The notes below the pieces were generated by a model that saw nothing but the letters and a program-made list of their open reading frames with translations, did no database searches and was not told the DNA's origin. The position numbers were made by a program, and so were the translations under genes. Positions 21,601 to 31,395 of a stretch of 64,000 bases of DNA are shown here, piece after piece (the stretch's first letter is position 1; each line of letters opens with the position of its first letter). The DNA comes from Rhodeus uyekii (Eukaryota; Chordata; Actinopteri; Cypriniformes; Acheilognathidae), in contig JAWRVZ010000004.1 in the NCBI GenBank assembly GCA_037043235.1, positions 1,454,001-1,518,000 of the forward strand, in the 5' to 3' direction.

Positions 21601-23251
21601 AGAAAAAAAACTGAGTGAAACAGATTATGTTGTTCTCACCCCTGATCGTCGACGCAAAACCAGGGTTTGCCATGTGAACATGCTTAAGGCATATGTGGAC
21701 CGAAAAACAAAAACTGTCCTGTCTGCTGATGTGCCATTGGTTCCTTCAGCAGTCACCGTAACTGCCCCTTTTGCTGTAGACGACGATGGTGTTGTTCAAA
21801 CTCTTACTCCTCATTTGAGAAATTCTGATATTCTGGGAGATTTACGTTGTTATCTTGAGCATTTATCAGAGACCCAGTATGAGGATGTGAGTAAGTTGAT
21901 CCAGTCTTTTCCCTCATTGTTTTCAGATGTTCCTACCAGAACATCAGTGTTGTGTCATGACATAGAAGTAGGAAGTGCCTCCCCAGTGAAACAGCATCCA
22001 TATAGAGTGAATCCAAAAAAACGTGAGATTATGAAGGCTGAGACAGAGTATTTATTAAAACATGGGTTGGCTGTACCAAGTCAGAGTCCATGGAGCTCTC
22101 CATGTTTGCTTGTACCTAAGCCAGACTTCACACATCGCTTTTGTACAGACTACAGGAAGGTAAACAATCTTACAAAACCTGATTCATTCCCATTGCCTCG
22201 TATTGAAGATTGTATTGATCGGGTTGGAGCGGCAAAGTATGTGACCAAGTTAGACCTTTTGAAGGGGTACTGGCAGGTGCCTCTCACTCCACGTGCCTCA
22301 GAAATTTCCGCCTTTGTCACGCCAGATAACTTTCTTCAATATACTGTCCTTGCATTTGGGATGCGAAACGCACCTGCAACGTTTCAAAGGCTAATGCAGA
22401 AGGTTTTGTCCGACGTTCCAAACTGTGATGCCTACATTGACGATGTAGTACTGTATTCAGACAGTTGGCAAGAGCATGTGAACCATCTTGAGTTGTTGTT
22501 TAATCGATTGTCCGATGCTTCTTTGACTGTAAATCTTGCAAAATGTGAGTTTGCGAAAGCAGAAGTGACCTATTTAGGGAAGAAAGTGGGTCAAGGAACT
22601 GTGAGACCTGTGGAAGCAAAGATTTCTGCTATACTTGACTATCCATCTCCCTTAAATAAACGTGAGTTGAGACGTTTTCTTGGAATGTGTGGGTATTACA
22701 GAAACTTCTGTCAAAACTTCTCGAGTGTTGTGTCCCCACTTACTGATCTGCTCAGCGATAAACGAACATTCATATGGTCAAATGAGTGCGAGTGTGCCTT
22801 TTTGTCAGCTAAAGATCTCTTGTGTTATGCACCTGTTCTAAAGGCTCCAGATTTCTATCGTCCCTTTAAACTCCATGTGGACGCAAGTTCAGTCGGGGCG
22901 GGAGCAGTATTATTACAAGAAGACAATATGGGTATTGATCATTCTGTGTGCTACTTTTCGAAGAAGTTTTCAAAGTGCCAGAGTAACTATAGCACAATTG
23001 AAAAAGAAGCTCTTGCTTTAGTGTTAGCGCTTCAGCACTTTGAGGTTTATTTGGGAGGAAGTAGTGTGCCTATCATTGTGTTCACTGACCATAACCCTCT
23101 GACGTTTCTGTCTCGCATGTGTAATGCCAACCAACGTTTGATGCGTTGGGCGTTAATCGTGCAAGAATATAACCTGGATATTAGACATCAGAAAGGCACT
23201 GAAAATGTTGTAGCGGATGCGCTATCCAGAGTAGTGTGTGCTGAAACATAG
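18671..23251 (+). CDS. Gag-Pol polyprotein of Gmr1-like retrotransposon (1526 aa)
   Basis: The frame is open from before 18536, but the first ATG is at 18671. Order: basic N-terminus; coiled coil (about 88-138); SCAN-like Gag helical region (about 177-290); CCHC knuckle CFYCLDPGHLISEC (about 390); protease with DTG (about 459); integrase with HHCC region (about 665-705) and D, D, E in IVDCVG, QSDQGTNF, GALERFH (about 738, 796, 833); a GPY-type region (SGPYVIEKK, about 980); reverse transcriptase with YIDD (about 1255); RNase H with D/E/D in HVDASS, IEKEALAL, FTDHNPL, closing DALSR. Integrase before reverse transcriptase marks Gmr1-like elements, whose Gag is the known source of vertebrate SCAN domains. 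No stop or frameshift breaks the frame. Confidence 0.95.
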   Translation: MEFDLTAFTLSPTVKVFERCRKKDLLLIADFFHIQVVREATKQVIKKQLYDKLVDAGVLQECLDDERFQEGGAEAMPFSDIEMKRSDDPRLEIRLRELDLEIKKQECESQMIRLRVIEAEMDREIQLRKLELEAKALSRGPVPTPRSRSSSAAAPPLSPVNSPPSSVFDISKYVKLVPPFREAEVDAYFIAFERIAGKLNWPKDMWALLLQCSLVGKAQEVSSALGLEDSLDYDVVKTTVLRAYELVPEAYRQRFRSHTKTSKQTYVEFGREKRALFEKWCLSSKSDTFEHLCELILLEDFKKSVPEKVVQHLNEQKVSTLAEAAVLADEFVLTHRRVFSQEASNSNFSSADRFVEEDSPSQNYSRSWKSCVRPKTNGRQSTRQGDRRVCFYCLDPGHLISECKEWIKKNGAAKTKSVALTQTLPNLRDTESSGYEPFILDGQVSISESQLAHVSILRDTGSFQSFILESVFVQVPLHEVELKSDLVSGIVKLGVRKQLPVDGVDIILGNDLAGGKVFSSPVVMHKPMVQNQHDLVVQFPSVFPACAVTRAQEKKFRDVINLSDMFLDTESKSRVESKVTEISLLPEAPLNVGKEKLAAEQKSDMSLADCVKTAVSVKDGEDVKVGYFWKNDVLMRKWKPRYEERGLQETLQIVLPTKYRIPILKLAHENPMAGHLGVTKTFHRISKYYFWPGLRSSVVEFCRSCDVCQRVGKPNQKIPVAPLCPIPVVEEPFDRLIVDCVGPLPKSKSGHQYVLTIMCATTRFPEAIPLRTLKAQSVVKDLVKFFTTFGLPRVIQSDQGTNFTSKTFTQVLKELGIEHKVSSPYHPESQGALERFHQTLKTMIRTYCLQTGKDWVEGLPFLLFAAREAVQESLGFSPAELVFGHTVRGPLKLLYEHLQTKNSSFVSLLDYVSSFKERLYKACEVAKAHLVTAQSKMKKQFDKKSVKRNFQVGDSVLVLLPVFGAALQAKFSGPYVIEKKLSETDYVVLTPDRRRKTRVCHVNMLKAYVDRKTKTVLSADVPLVPSAVTVTAPFAVDDDGVVQTLTPHLRNSDILGDLRCYLEHLSETQYEDVSKLIQSFPSLFSDVPTRTSVLCHDIEVGSASPVKQHPYRVNPKKREIMKAETEYLLKHGLAVPSQSPWSSPCLLVPKPDFTHRFCTDYRKVNNLTKPDSFPLPRIEDCIDRVGAAKYVTKLDLLKGYWQVPLTPRASEISAFVTPDNFLQYTVLAFGMRNAPATFQRLMQKVLSDVPNCDAYIDDVVLYSDSWQEHVNHLELLFNRLSDASLTVNLAKCEFAKAEVTYLGKKVGQGTVRPVEAKISAILDYPSPLNKRELRRFLGMCGYYRNFCQNFSSVVSPLTDLLSDKRTFIWSNECECAFLSAKDLLCYAPVLKAPDFYRPFKLHVDASSVGAGAVLLQEDNMGIDHSVCYFSKKFSKCQSNYSTIEKEALALVLALQHFEVYLGGSSVPIIVFTDHNPLTFLSRMCNANQRLMRWALIVQEYNLDIRHQKGTENVVADALSRVVCAET

Positions 23252-23304
23252 TGTATATTTTTCCTAAGCTTCTAGGGGAAAGGAAAAATGTTTATTGGTG
23301 GGGG

Positions 23305-24063
23305 TGTTACGTTGGACGTATTAATATTGTGTTTGTTCATTATTTAAGGAGTGGTGTTGGATTGTGTTCTCTTTTTCTCTCTCTCTCTTTTGCTCTTGCT
23401 AACTGTTTTCACTTGATAGGTTAATGATTACCACCTGTGTTCCATCAACCATGTGAGTTCCTCGCGTTCTGATTGGTGCTTGTCTTGTGGAAACCAGTAT
23501 AAAGCTGCAAGGACGACACTGAGGAGGAGAGAGACAAACGCGACGCTTGAGAGTATTCTGCCCTCCAGTCCTAGAGGAGTAAGCGTGTTGAGCGCTTCTC
23601 TAGCATTATTGAGTTACTAACAATGAGTTGTAGCATTTATTGAGTTGATTTCATTAAGTTAAGCATTTTTGGGTAATGTAGGGTGGAGGATCCTTATCTT
23701 TTTCTCTTGTTTATTAATTATTTAGGGAGTAAGGGAAGGTATATGTATTTTATTTTCTTTCTTTTTGTGTATAGGTAATTTAAGGTTACTTTTCCCTTAG
23801 GTAGAGGTATTTTGATTTTTCTTTTGTTTGGGTCCTCCTCCTGAGGTAATTGTTTGTTTATATTGTACTTTATTTTGTTTGCTTATGTTAAACCCTATGT
23901 AAAAACAATAAACGGCACACATGCCATGTTTCTTTGAAAGTTTTATTGTTTAGTGGTTGTTGTTGCTCGGGGACTGGAGAACTGAAGATCCTCAAAGTCT
24001 CTCTCAATTTAATTTGTTCGTCGCGCCCTATTTACCCCTAGATTAAAAGGGAGTGACGTAACA
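23305..24063 (+). repeat. Right LTR of Gmr1-like element
   Basis: Same 759-bp sequence as the left LTR apart from two positions. It has a canonical AATAAA at 23907-23912. Purine runs aggggaaaggaaaaa (about 23274-23288) and ggtggggg just before the LTR are candidate polypurine tracts. Confidence 0.96.
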
Positions 24064-24067
24064 GGAT

Positions 24068-24835
24068 GTATGCGACACTGAGAGATAACAGTTTTCCAAG
24101 AGACCACAGGAGGATGTGCAAGTTTGCAATTGAACACAAACTCATGGTGATTTATGTCATAAACTGCAATTGAGCTGCATAATTGTGTGGTTTAGATGAC
24201 GTAAGTCCAGAATGGGAAGCAACCCCCCATCCTTCTTTGGAACAACGAAGTATCGGCTGTAAAACCGGTTTGTCTGGGAGAGGAACAGATTCAGTTGCCC
24301 CTTTCCCCAGCAGGGATTGTACTTCTTGCTCCATTACTAGAACCCACTCAGTGCCCACCACTGTGGGCTGGACCCCATTGAACCTGGGTAGGGTAAATAA
24401 TGTAACCCTTTTAGATGGTGCGCAGGACCCAGTGGCTGGCCTCTGGTATTTCTTTGACCTCTACACCAGGGCTCTCACCTGCAGGGATAACCGGCGTGAC
24501 TGCTCTTGGAGGTAGCCTCCCCAGTGATGGCAGGATTCCTGGCAGCAATTGGGTAGACCGAGGATTTGTGCACCCTGACACACACGGGATGGTAGGAATG
24601 GCAAAACAATCCCCTGAGGGCACTGAGGGGAAGTGGGCACCGTGTATTGATGTGTATACCATTTCCTGTCAGAGGGGTCCACCCTCAGAGGCCTGGCACT
24701 CTCGTCGTCAGGACTTCTTGCCTGTAGCCTTCTTTGTGATGAGGACCTACCTCTAGAGGGCCGGGACCTTCTCTCTGAAGGGTTGTTCAGGTAGTCCGTA
24801 GTAACCCCACCCAATGGAAGTCATATGTGTACCTT
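24068..24835 (-). mobile_element. DIRS-like remnant, gag and RT side
   Basis: Continuation of 16848-17775 beyond the Gmr1-like insertion. On the minus strand it carries the end of a gag-like region and the start of reverse transcriptase, upstream of the recombinase fragment, which is the order expected in DIRS elements. Most of RT and RNase H is missing. Confidence 0.6.
24152..24814 (-). pseudogene. DIRS-like gag C-terminus and RT N-terminus, broken
   Basis: About 24740-24814 gives a basic Ser/Arg-rich stretch with GRSSSQRR, like the C-terminal part of fish DIRS gag. About 24152-24361 gives EQEVQSLLGKGATESVP, like the opening of the DIRS reverse transcriptase, but frames are interrupted and catalytic motifs are missing. 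Confidence 0.55.
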
Positions 24836-26813
24836 TAATCTAAGACTTTTGCTATTATCTTTAGCCAGCTTAATCAAAATTTGATGCCACTATCAAAATG
24901 TATTTGGGGATATTTTCACTAGCATCCCTACATCATATCAAAAGTGCTTCAATCAAGCCTTTAAACATCTGACAAGATATGTAAGCATCGTGTGTGCCAT
25001 CTGTTTCCATAGTCATCCCTTGTTATGCATGCAAATTATTCTTGTAACAGTGACATAAAAAATTTGCCTTCCATCACTATTAACTATAAGTGAATAATTG
25101 AAACAGTTGAAAGACCTCATGAGACATGACTTCACAATGATCACGTTCCAAGATTTTACAGTGCAGATATACTTATAACAGTTAGAGATCAGCACAAAAG
25201 AGCATGTGGACCAATTATTATTTGTATAGATTAATGCTTGGCAGTGTTCAAGTCGGACAGATTTTTGTTAAAAAATCCAATCCCCAGCTGAGCTGTTTGC
25301 TTCACAAGCAAATCCCAGCTGCATCGGTCTTTTACAACACCTGTTCAGGGGTTTTTTTTTCCATGGGAGCTGATCAGGTTCTTCGCAGCTGACTTGCAAT
25401 TCATCTCAAGCATAAATTGGGTTGACAGCTAGATTTCTTTTGCCCAGTAGTGTGCCATTCCTTGTCATCATTCCTCCCTACGGCCCAACCCTAGACCTCC
25501 CTCTTAGTTATTCCCAGAGTTTGTGATAGACAAATGAGAGATTCATTATGAGTTTGAAAGGATATCTGCATAATATCTGGTTACACTTTATTTTAATGCT
25601 CCCCAACAGACATTGCTGTCCTAAAAACTCAAAGTATCGCATATTGTAAAGTACGCAGACATATTAGAAATAAATAAATGATTCACTTGCAGTCTTCTAC
25701 CAATATGTTTGTGCAGTTTTTTGTGTGTTGTGGTGAGTGTAAAATCTGTTTTTCTTCCTTTTTATTTCGATGAGCCACCTCTTGGGTACAAGGGAGATAA
25801 GACATATGATGAGAAAAAATAATAATTTGGAAATTTCATGCTTGTTTTAATAATCCAACCAAAATATGCACACACTCTCCTTTTGTTTGTGTTAAATTAC
25901 ATTTGAATGAGAGAAGATGATATATTCATGAATTGGTAAATCCCGACTTTCTTCCTTGTACTAAAACATGGGATTATAAATGTGGATGCTGTTGAAATTT
26001 TTCAAGACATTGAAGTTTTTCTAAAATCTGCTGCAACTAATTACAATACAAATCTCTGTGTTCACAAACATTCAAAAGAGGTCTTCAGTTTATTTGACAA
26101 CCCAATTATCTATATACTACTGCCTACTGCATTATATGATCAAAAAGTCTGACATAACCTCTGTCTGCATGCTGCCATCTCGATTTGAGATGCCTCCATC
26201 GATGACCATTAATTATTTTAATCAGCTGAACATCAAAAGGGAGTTAAGTATGCCAGATGTCACTGACTTGAGAGCTATGTGTATTCATAAAATTTAATTT
26301 GAAATAAATCTTGTACCTGAGTTGCTTATAGCAGAATAAACACTGCAATGCTCTCTCATCTGAACCAAAAAAGAACAAGTCATTATGAAGTATTTTACAT
26401 GCCATTGACTCTGGACCTTTACCATTCAGCTCTGATTCCATTATAGATTTATCCATGCCAGAAATATGTTTACACTATAGTTGAGTTGATGCGGAGTTCA
26501 TGATCTCAAATGAAACTCAGCTCACTGCTGACTTTTACAAATGATGTCAATCCCACAAAGCATCATGCTGACATCTTTGCATATACTGTATAATCAAGCA
26601 TGAATAATTGTTTATGCATGAGAATGATCCTCTATTAAAATTAGAACTGTGCTGAAATAAACGATTGGTTATACACAATCATTGAAGCTTTTATTTGTGG
26701 ATTGTTATAGGTTTTTTTTGTGTGTTTTTTTGTTTTTATTAATACATTGTTTATCCCTATTGTCCTATCGCAACCCACCAGTTGAGAGCCATTGCTTTAG
26801 CAGTTAATATATT

Positions 26814-26856
<43 letters not shown>

Positions 26857-27471
26857 ATAGAATAAGATTTGTTAATAAAAAACATTCAGATTTTCCAGTA
26901 AATTGGATGCTTATTTTATTTTTATTTGTCTACCCTTAATTTTAGCAATGCAGGAGATATGACCAAAGAGATATGAATTGCATGTGAAAATTTCAAAGAT
27001 GATGAGATCACCGAAGCTGTGTGGTCATTTTGTGATTAAATGATCATTTAAGGTGCAGCATCTATTTTTCTCTATGTCTCTCTCTCCTATGTTTTTTGGG
27101 GCTGTAGCTTCTTGAGAATAGCATGCATGCCATGAGAGAGATAATTCAATATCATTCAGTGTTCTTTCTCTCTCTGGCTCTCTCTGTCTCTCTTTCTCTC
27201 TGTTTATATAAGTACATGTGTGGTTCTGTTTGAAGGTGGTTAAAGGGCAGAGGTTTGGTCTCCCGCTCTCCCTTTCAGTAATTACGTTTATGGAAATGGT
27301 CTTGGCAGCCTTTGCCCTTTACTTCTTATTTCCTAGTGCAAGAAATCATGGAAATTCATGACTTAATAGAGGAAAAGTGCTCCTTTAAGACTTTAGCTCA
27401 GTAGATGGCACAGATATGGGGCATAAAACTGTAGGAAATGGGACAGGAAAGCTGGGTCGCCAAAGCACATA
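24836..27471. other. No gene; anonymous AT-rich DNA
   Basis: No coding region or intact element recognised. tggttacactttattttaat at 25580-25599 resembles a common fish transposon end. A (TA)n tract lies at about 26816-26853, and CT-rich runs at 27060-27210. Confidence 0.5.
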
Positions 27472-28955
27472 CAGTGGAGTTCACTTATCTCGAGTCATGG
27501 TTAACTCGCCAATACTATTATGTCAACGATTTTGAAGTGGAACCGCCAAACTCCCTATTTGTCTCAGTATTTTCTTGTTGGTTATGTCGATTCCTTAATG
27601 TCGCCGAAATCTAGTATCTCGAGCATAAATGAGAGACAAATTATCCACTTCACATGGGTATTTCGTGACACATGAGCGTACCTCGTTCGCTGAGTTTGCG
27701 TTGCAGGTGCAGCGCACGCTCACTTCAATGACAGTTCACTCACGTTGATCTGAGGGATAACACACTGCAGGTATTCTGTGTTTTTTTTTCTTCTAAAAAT
27801 GTATGGAGGTGTTAAGAGAAAACTGGACAATCAATCTCAAAGATGTGGACGATGCAGTGGTTCACAAATACACGAGCAACAAACCTTCAATGGTCCCTTG
27901 CTGATGGAGAAGGCGGACATTCTTGCTGCAAAGAATTTGACTTGACTTTAAAGCAAATCCGGGGTGGCTGAATCGTTTTAAAAAGAGGCACAACATTGTC
28001 TTTAAAGTGATTTGTGGAGAGAGCGCAGCGGTTAAACAGAAGCAAGTAGTTCGGGGATTAAGAATCAAATGCGCACCGTGCTGGATGAGACTCTGAACAT
28101 TTCAACCGAACGCTTCATCAAACAAATCGCGGCAACACTGTTGTGTAAAAAAAACACCAAAACACGAGCATCTACATTCTCATTTAATCTCGTTTTTCTC
28201 ATTTAAATCATGTACATCAATACATTTTAATTTTTCTTTCTCTTACTACAACCCACGGTTTGGTTTCACTTTTATAAGAAATACAACCGGCAGGTTTGAA
28301 ACCCGTCAAAACTGATCGGTCTGTCGGAGCAGTCAGGTGGTTCACTGCCGGAGTGAAGCAGTGTGTTTGCTTCAAACGTCATTTTCACGTGACTATTGAC
28401 GTAATGATACAGGCTCCGAAGCAGTGGTTCATTGCAAAGCTCGTTCGAGTTTGAAGCAAGCTTCGGAGCGTCGGTGTCAGACGTAACATCACTACAGACG
28501 CGCACCATTGCCGCTTGCAGCCGCTCAAAATGTGTTTTTTAGAAAAATTAGGTGAAATTGAATAACTTTCCGCGGCACACCTGACGATCACTCTCCGTCA
28601 CTCTGACAGCTGCGCTGATTGGCTGTCTGACCTGTCAATCATGCAAGAAAGCGTGATTGGCTGTGCTGTCATGAAGGCGGGCTCTTCTCTTAAAGGGACG
28701 AGCGAGAGACTGTTTTTTCTTGCTTTTTCTTCTGATTCTGACTTTCTTATTGCTTTCTAATTGCGTGAATTTCGCGCACAAGCACTGTGTACGGATTATC
28801 TGCATCTGAGGGTTATATGTGGGGAAATCGGTAATATATATGTATGGGTTGTATGTTAATATATGTAATATATGATGTATGGGTTATCTCGCGAAACGGT
28901 TATCTCGATGCTTTTTCCCGACCCCCGACGCCGTCGACATAACCGAACTCCACTG
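27472..28955 (+). mobile_element. Tigger/pogo-like DNA transposon, 1484 bp
   Basis: Ends CAGTGGAGTTC and GAACTCCACTG are flanked by TA dinucleotides (27470-27471, 28956-28957). The inverted repeats extend imperfectly (ttatctcga-like). It carries a CENP-B-like transposase fragment and then non-coding DNA that shares segments with the nested hAT at 10032-11162. Confidence 0.85.
27800..28090 (+). pseudogene. Tigger transposase DNA-binding domain fragment
   Basis: With frameshifts, the plus strand encodes pieces such as GPLLMEKADILAAK and NPGWLNRFKKRHNIVFK. These match the CENP-B-type helix-turn-helix region of Tigger transposases. The DDE catalytic domain is absent. Confidence 0.75.
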
Positions 28956-28957
28956 TA

Positions 28958-29616
28958 TTTTGTCTTTTGTTGATTACTGTCAGTTTCCCCACAGTGATTT
29001 ATGTAAAGCAATTAGCATGAGTAATGTGGGAGCACACACTTCTGTGTTTGTTTGTTCTCCCAAAAGAGCAGTGAAAAATTAAGCACCTGCACGGATCTAT
29101 AACTAGGCTAAGCATTCTGGAAAAAAGCAGCTGAGCACAAAAAGGCCTATGACAGCAGTTTCAATTACACTGGATTGGATGTGCTTCCTATCACTCTTTG
29201 CATAAAAAAACAAACATTTTGATTTATAAGGCTATTATTAGTAAATACATGTCAATAATTCTGATAAATGTAATGTAAAAATAAAAAGTTTTGCTTTTAG
29301 TGTTGTTTAAAGGTATTCAATTACTGAAGTCCAGATTGTTGTTTATTCCTGTTGTATTTTGCTCTACAATTAGAATTCACATGGCCTCCTCAACACAATC
29401 AGCCAAACATCAACGGAGCCCAAGGACTTGTGTTGGCCCGATGTTGCATTACCTTATCTTACTCAGTGCAACTCAAGGCAGTCTGTTCCCTTGGCAACAC
29501 ATCCTATTGGGTCTTTTTAAACCACCCCACTATTCTCTAGCTCTCATTACTATCTCTGTAGTATCTTCTTCTAACACTGTTAAATGTAGTTCATGTAGTT
29601 ACAATGGACCAGCATA
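28958..29616. other. No gene recognised
   Basis: AT-rich sequence between Tigger and a Tc1-type element. Short open frames show no family features. Confidence 0.5.
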
Positions 29617-30160
29617 CAATGGTGGGCAAAAGAGTTTGCCCCTTCCTGATGTTTTTTGTTTTGTTTGTTTTCATTTAGCATGTTTGTCACATTTAAATGG
29701 TGCAGATTATCAAACCAATTTAAACATGAGTCAAAGATAACAGAAGTAAACTCAAAATTCTGTTTTTAAATGAAGATTATTATTATTAATGGAAAACAAA
29801 ATCCAAACCTACATGGACCAGTGTGAAAAAGTGATCACCCCCCTAAACCTAATAAGTGTTTGGGTCACCCTTAGCAGCAACAACCACAACCAAGTATTTG
29901 TGATAACTAGCAATGACTCTTTTACAGCACTTTGGAGGAATTTTGACCCTCTCGTCTTTGCAGAATTGTTGTAATACAGCCATATTGTAGTAATTTGGAG
30001 CATGAACTGGCTTTTTAAGGTCATCCCACAGCATCTCAATAAGATTTTGGTTGTGACTTTGATTGGGCCACTACAAAGTCTTCATTTTGTTTCCTTCAGC
30101 CATTCAGAGGTGGAGGTGTTGATGTATTTTGGGTCATTGTCCTGCTATAGAACAGGATCA
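29617..30160 (-). mobile_element. Tc1-type element, 5' part
   Basis: Starts after TA with caatggtgggcaaaagagtttgcccc, the terminus of a common fish Tc1 family also seen at 50135-50902 and 51960-52157. The interior follows that family to about 30150 (gggtcattgtcctgct) and then breaks off. No usable transposase frame. Confidence 0.65.
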
Positions 30161-30710
30161 AACACAAAAGAGACCTCTTAAAGCATTAACAAAGACTAAT
30201 AGCACTAAACACACACCTCTGGGTTTCGGTATAAGCCCAAGATCACTACTATACTTGTCAGTGCAACAAAATAATGGAGGTTCTTCCAAAATTGCATATT
30301 CTCTGAGTAAGTACTTCTTTTGAATAAGTAGTTACTATGCAAACCAACAACATTGTATGTTCTATATAGTATGAATGTCTGTAGTATGAATTTAACCCAG
30401 GCAATGTACTTCGTGTATTTAATGTCCCTTATGTATTTGCTTTTCACCTTCCAATGATCCATTTCTACCATACTAATAAGCAAAAATGACTTTAGATAAA
30501 CCACACTTGTTTGTCACTTTTAATTACTACTTCAATTATTTATTTAAATATTTGTATTGCTGAAGTGTTACTGTCCCACTTCGAATAGTATCTTTCCTAG
30601 TATTGAAATTAGTGTGTCTAAAATCATAGTACGTTGAAATGATTATCCCAAAGGTACCTGGATGGTTTGCTGTTTTTTAAAACATACATTTGGCCACAGA
30701 TATGTATACG
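30161..30710. other. No gene recognised
   Basis: Nothing identified beyond AT-rich sequence. Confidence 0.5.
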
Positions 30711-31099
30711 TAGATTCCACATTCAACTGCTCCAGACATGTGGGCATGCCCGCCATCTTTGATTGGTCAGTGTGGCAAGCAGGATGAGGCTGTGGGCCAT
30801 GAGAAAACGCTTCATTGGCTTCATATCTTACAGAGGAGCAACTGAAGCATAAAAGGAGGAGCGATGCCAGTGAAAGAGGAGAGAGGACAAGGCCTGGATT
30901 TTACTTTGTCTTTTGTGTTTGTGTGTGGGCCGCAGTCGTTATTTTGTGTTTGTTTATTTTGGAATGAACGTTTTTTGAATGTTCACTGGTTCCTGCCTCC
31001 TTCTTATCAAAAAATCATAACTTTGGTAGTCAGTGTGTCATCACTCACAGTAAAAATCAATGATGTCACAAAATTGTGCAGATCCCAGTGGTGAAACTG
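30711..31099 (+). other. LTR- or promoter-like relic
   Basis: An inverted CCAAT box (gattggt, 30760), a TATA-like cataaaagg (30849) and then a T/G-rich stretch resemble the U3-R region of a retroelement. No terminal repeats or coding sequence seen. Confidence 0.3.
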
Positions 31100-31395
31100 T
31101 GGTGATTTATATTCTGTGAAAGGTTTCTTTCGAGATGCTGCGTCTTCTGTCTAAGCTCCTTACACCTTCTGGGCTTACTTCAGACACTTGTCTAAGCTGC
31201 TGATACCGGTTTCCATCAGACCTTTATCATCCTGGTTCATAACATCGCCACCCGCAACGTACATTCACACTTGATCAATCGATTTAATAGTGCTTCAAGA
31301 GACGATATGCCAAGGCATTCCACTAGCGTTTTGACGCAGCATTCCGTTCCCTCTTCAGGGAACCATGGTTACATATATAACTTGAGACGTTAAAT
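31100..31395. mobile_element. DIRS-like terminal relic
   Basis: Ends in tccctcttcagggaaccatggttac, the inverted counterpart of the terminus at 16850. It also shares gcttacttcagacac and aacgtacattcacac with the reverse complement of 16960-17075. Solo terminus without coding sequence. Confidence 0.6.

Larger units (their letters stand above)
17776..24063 (+). mobile_element. Complete Ty3/gypsy retrotransposon of Gmr1 type, recent
   Basis: 6288 bp with two 759-bp LTRs that differ, by eye, at only two positions (18380/23909 and 18452/23981). A 4-bp duplication, ggat, flanks it (17772-17775, 24064-24067). It has a primer-binding site, one uninterrupted gag-pol frame and purine-rich tracts before the right LTR. 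The pol order is protease, integrase, reverse transcriptase, RNase H: integrase precedes reverse transcriptase, the diagnostic order of Gmr1-like elements. The intact frame and near-identical LTRs indicate recent insertion. Confidence 0.95.

Noticed and set aside
29291..29740. 149-codon frame
   Set aside because: It runs into a Tc1-type terminus and shows no protein-family features.
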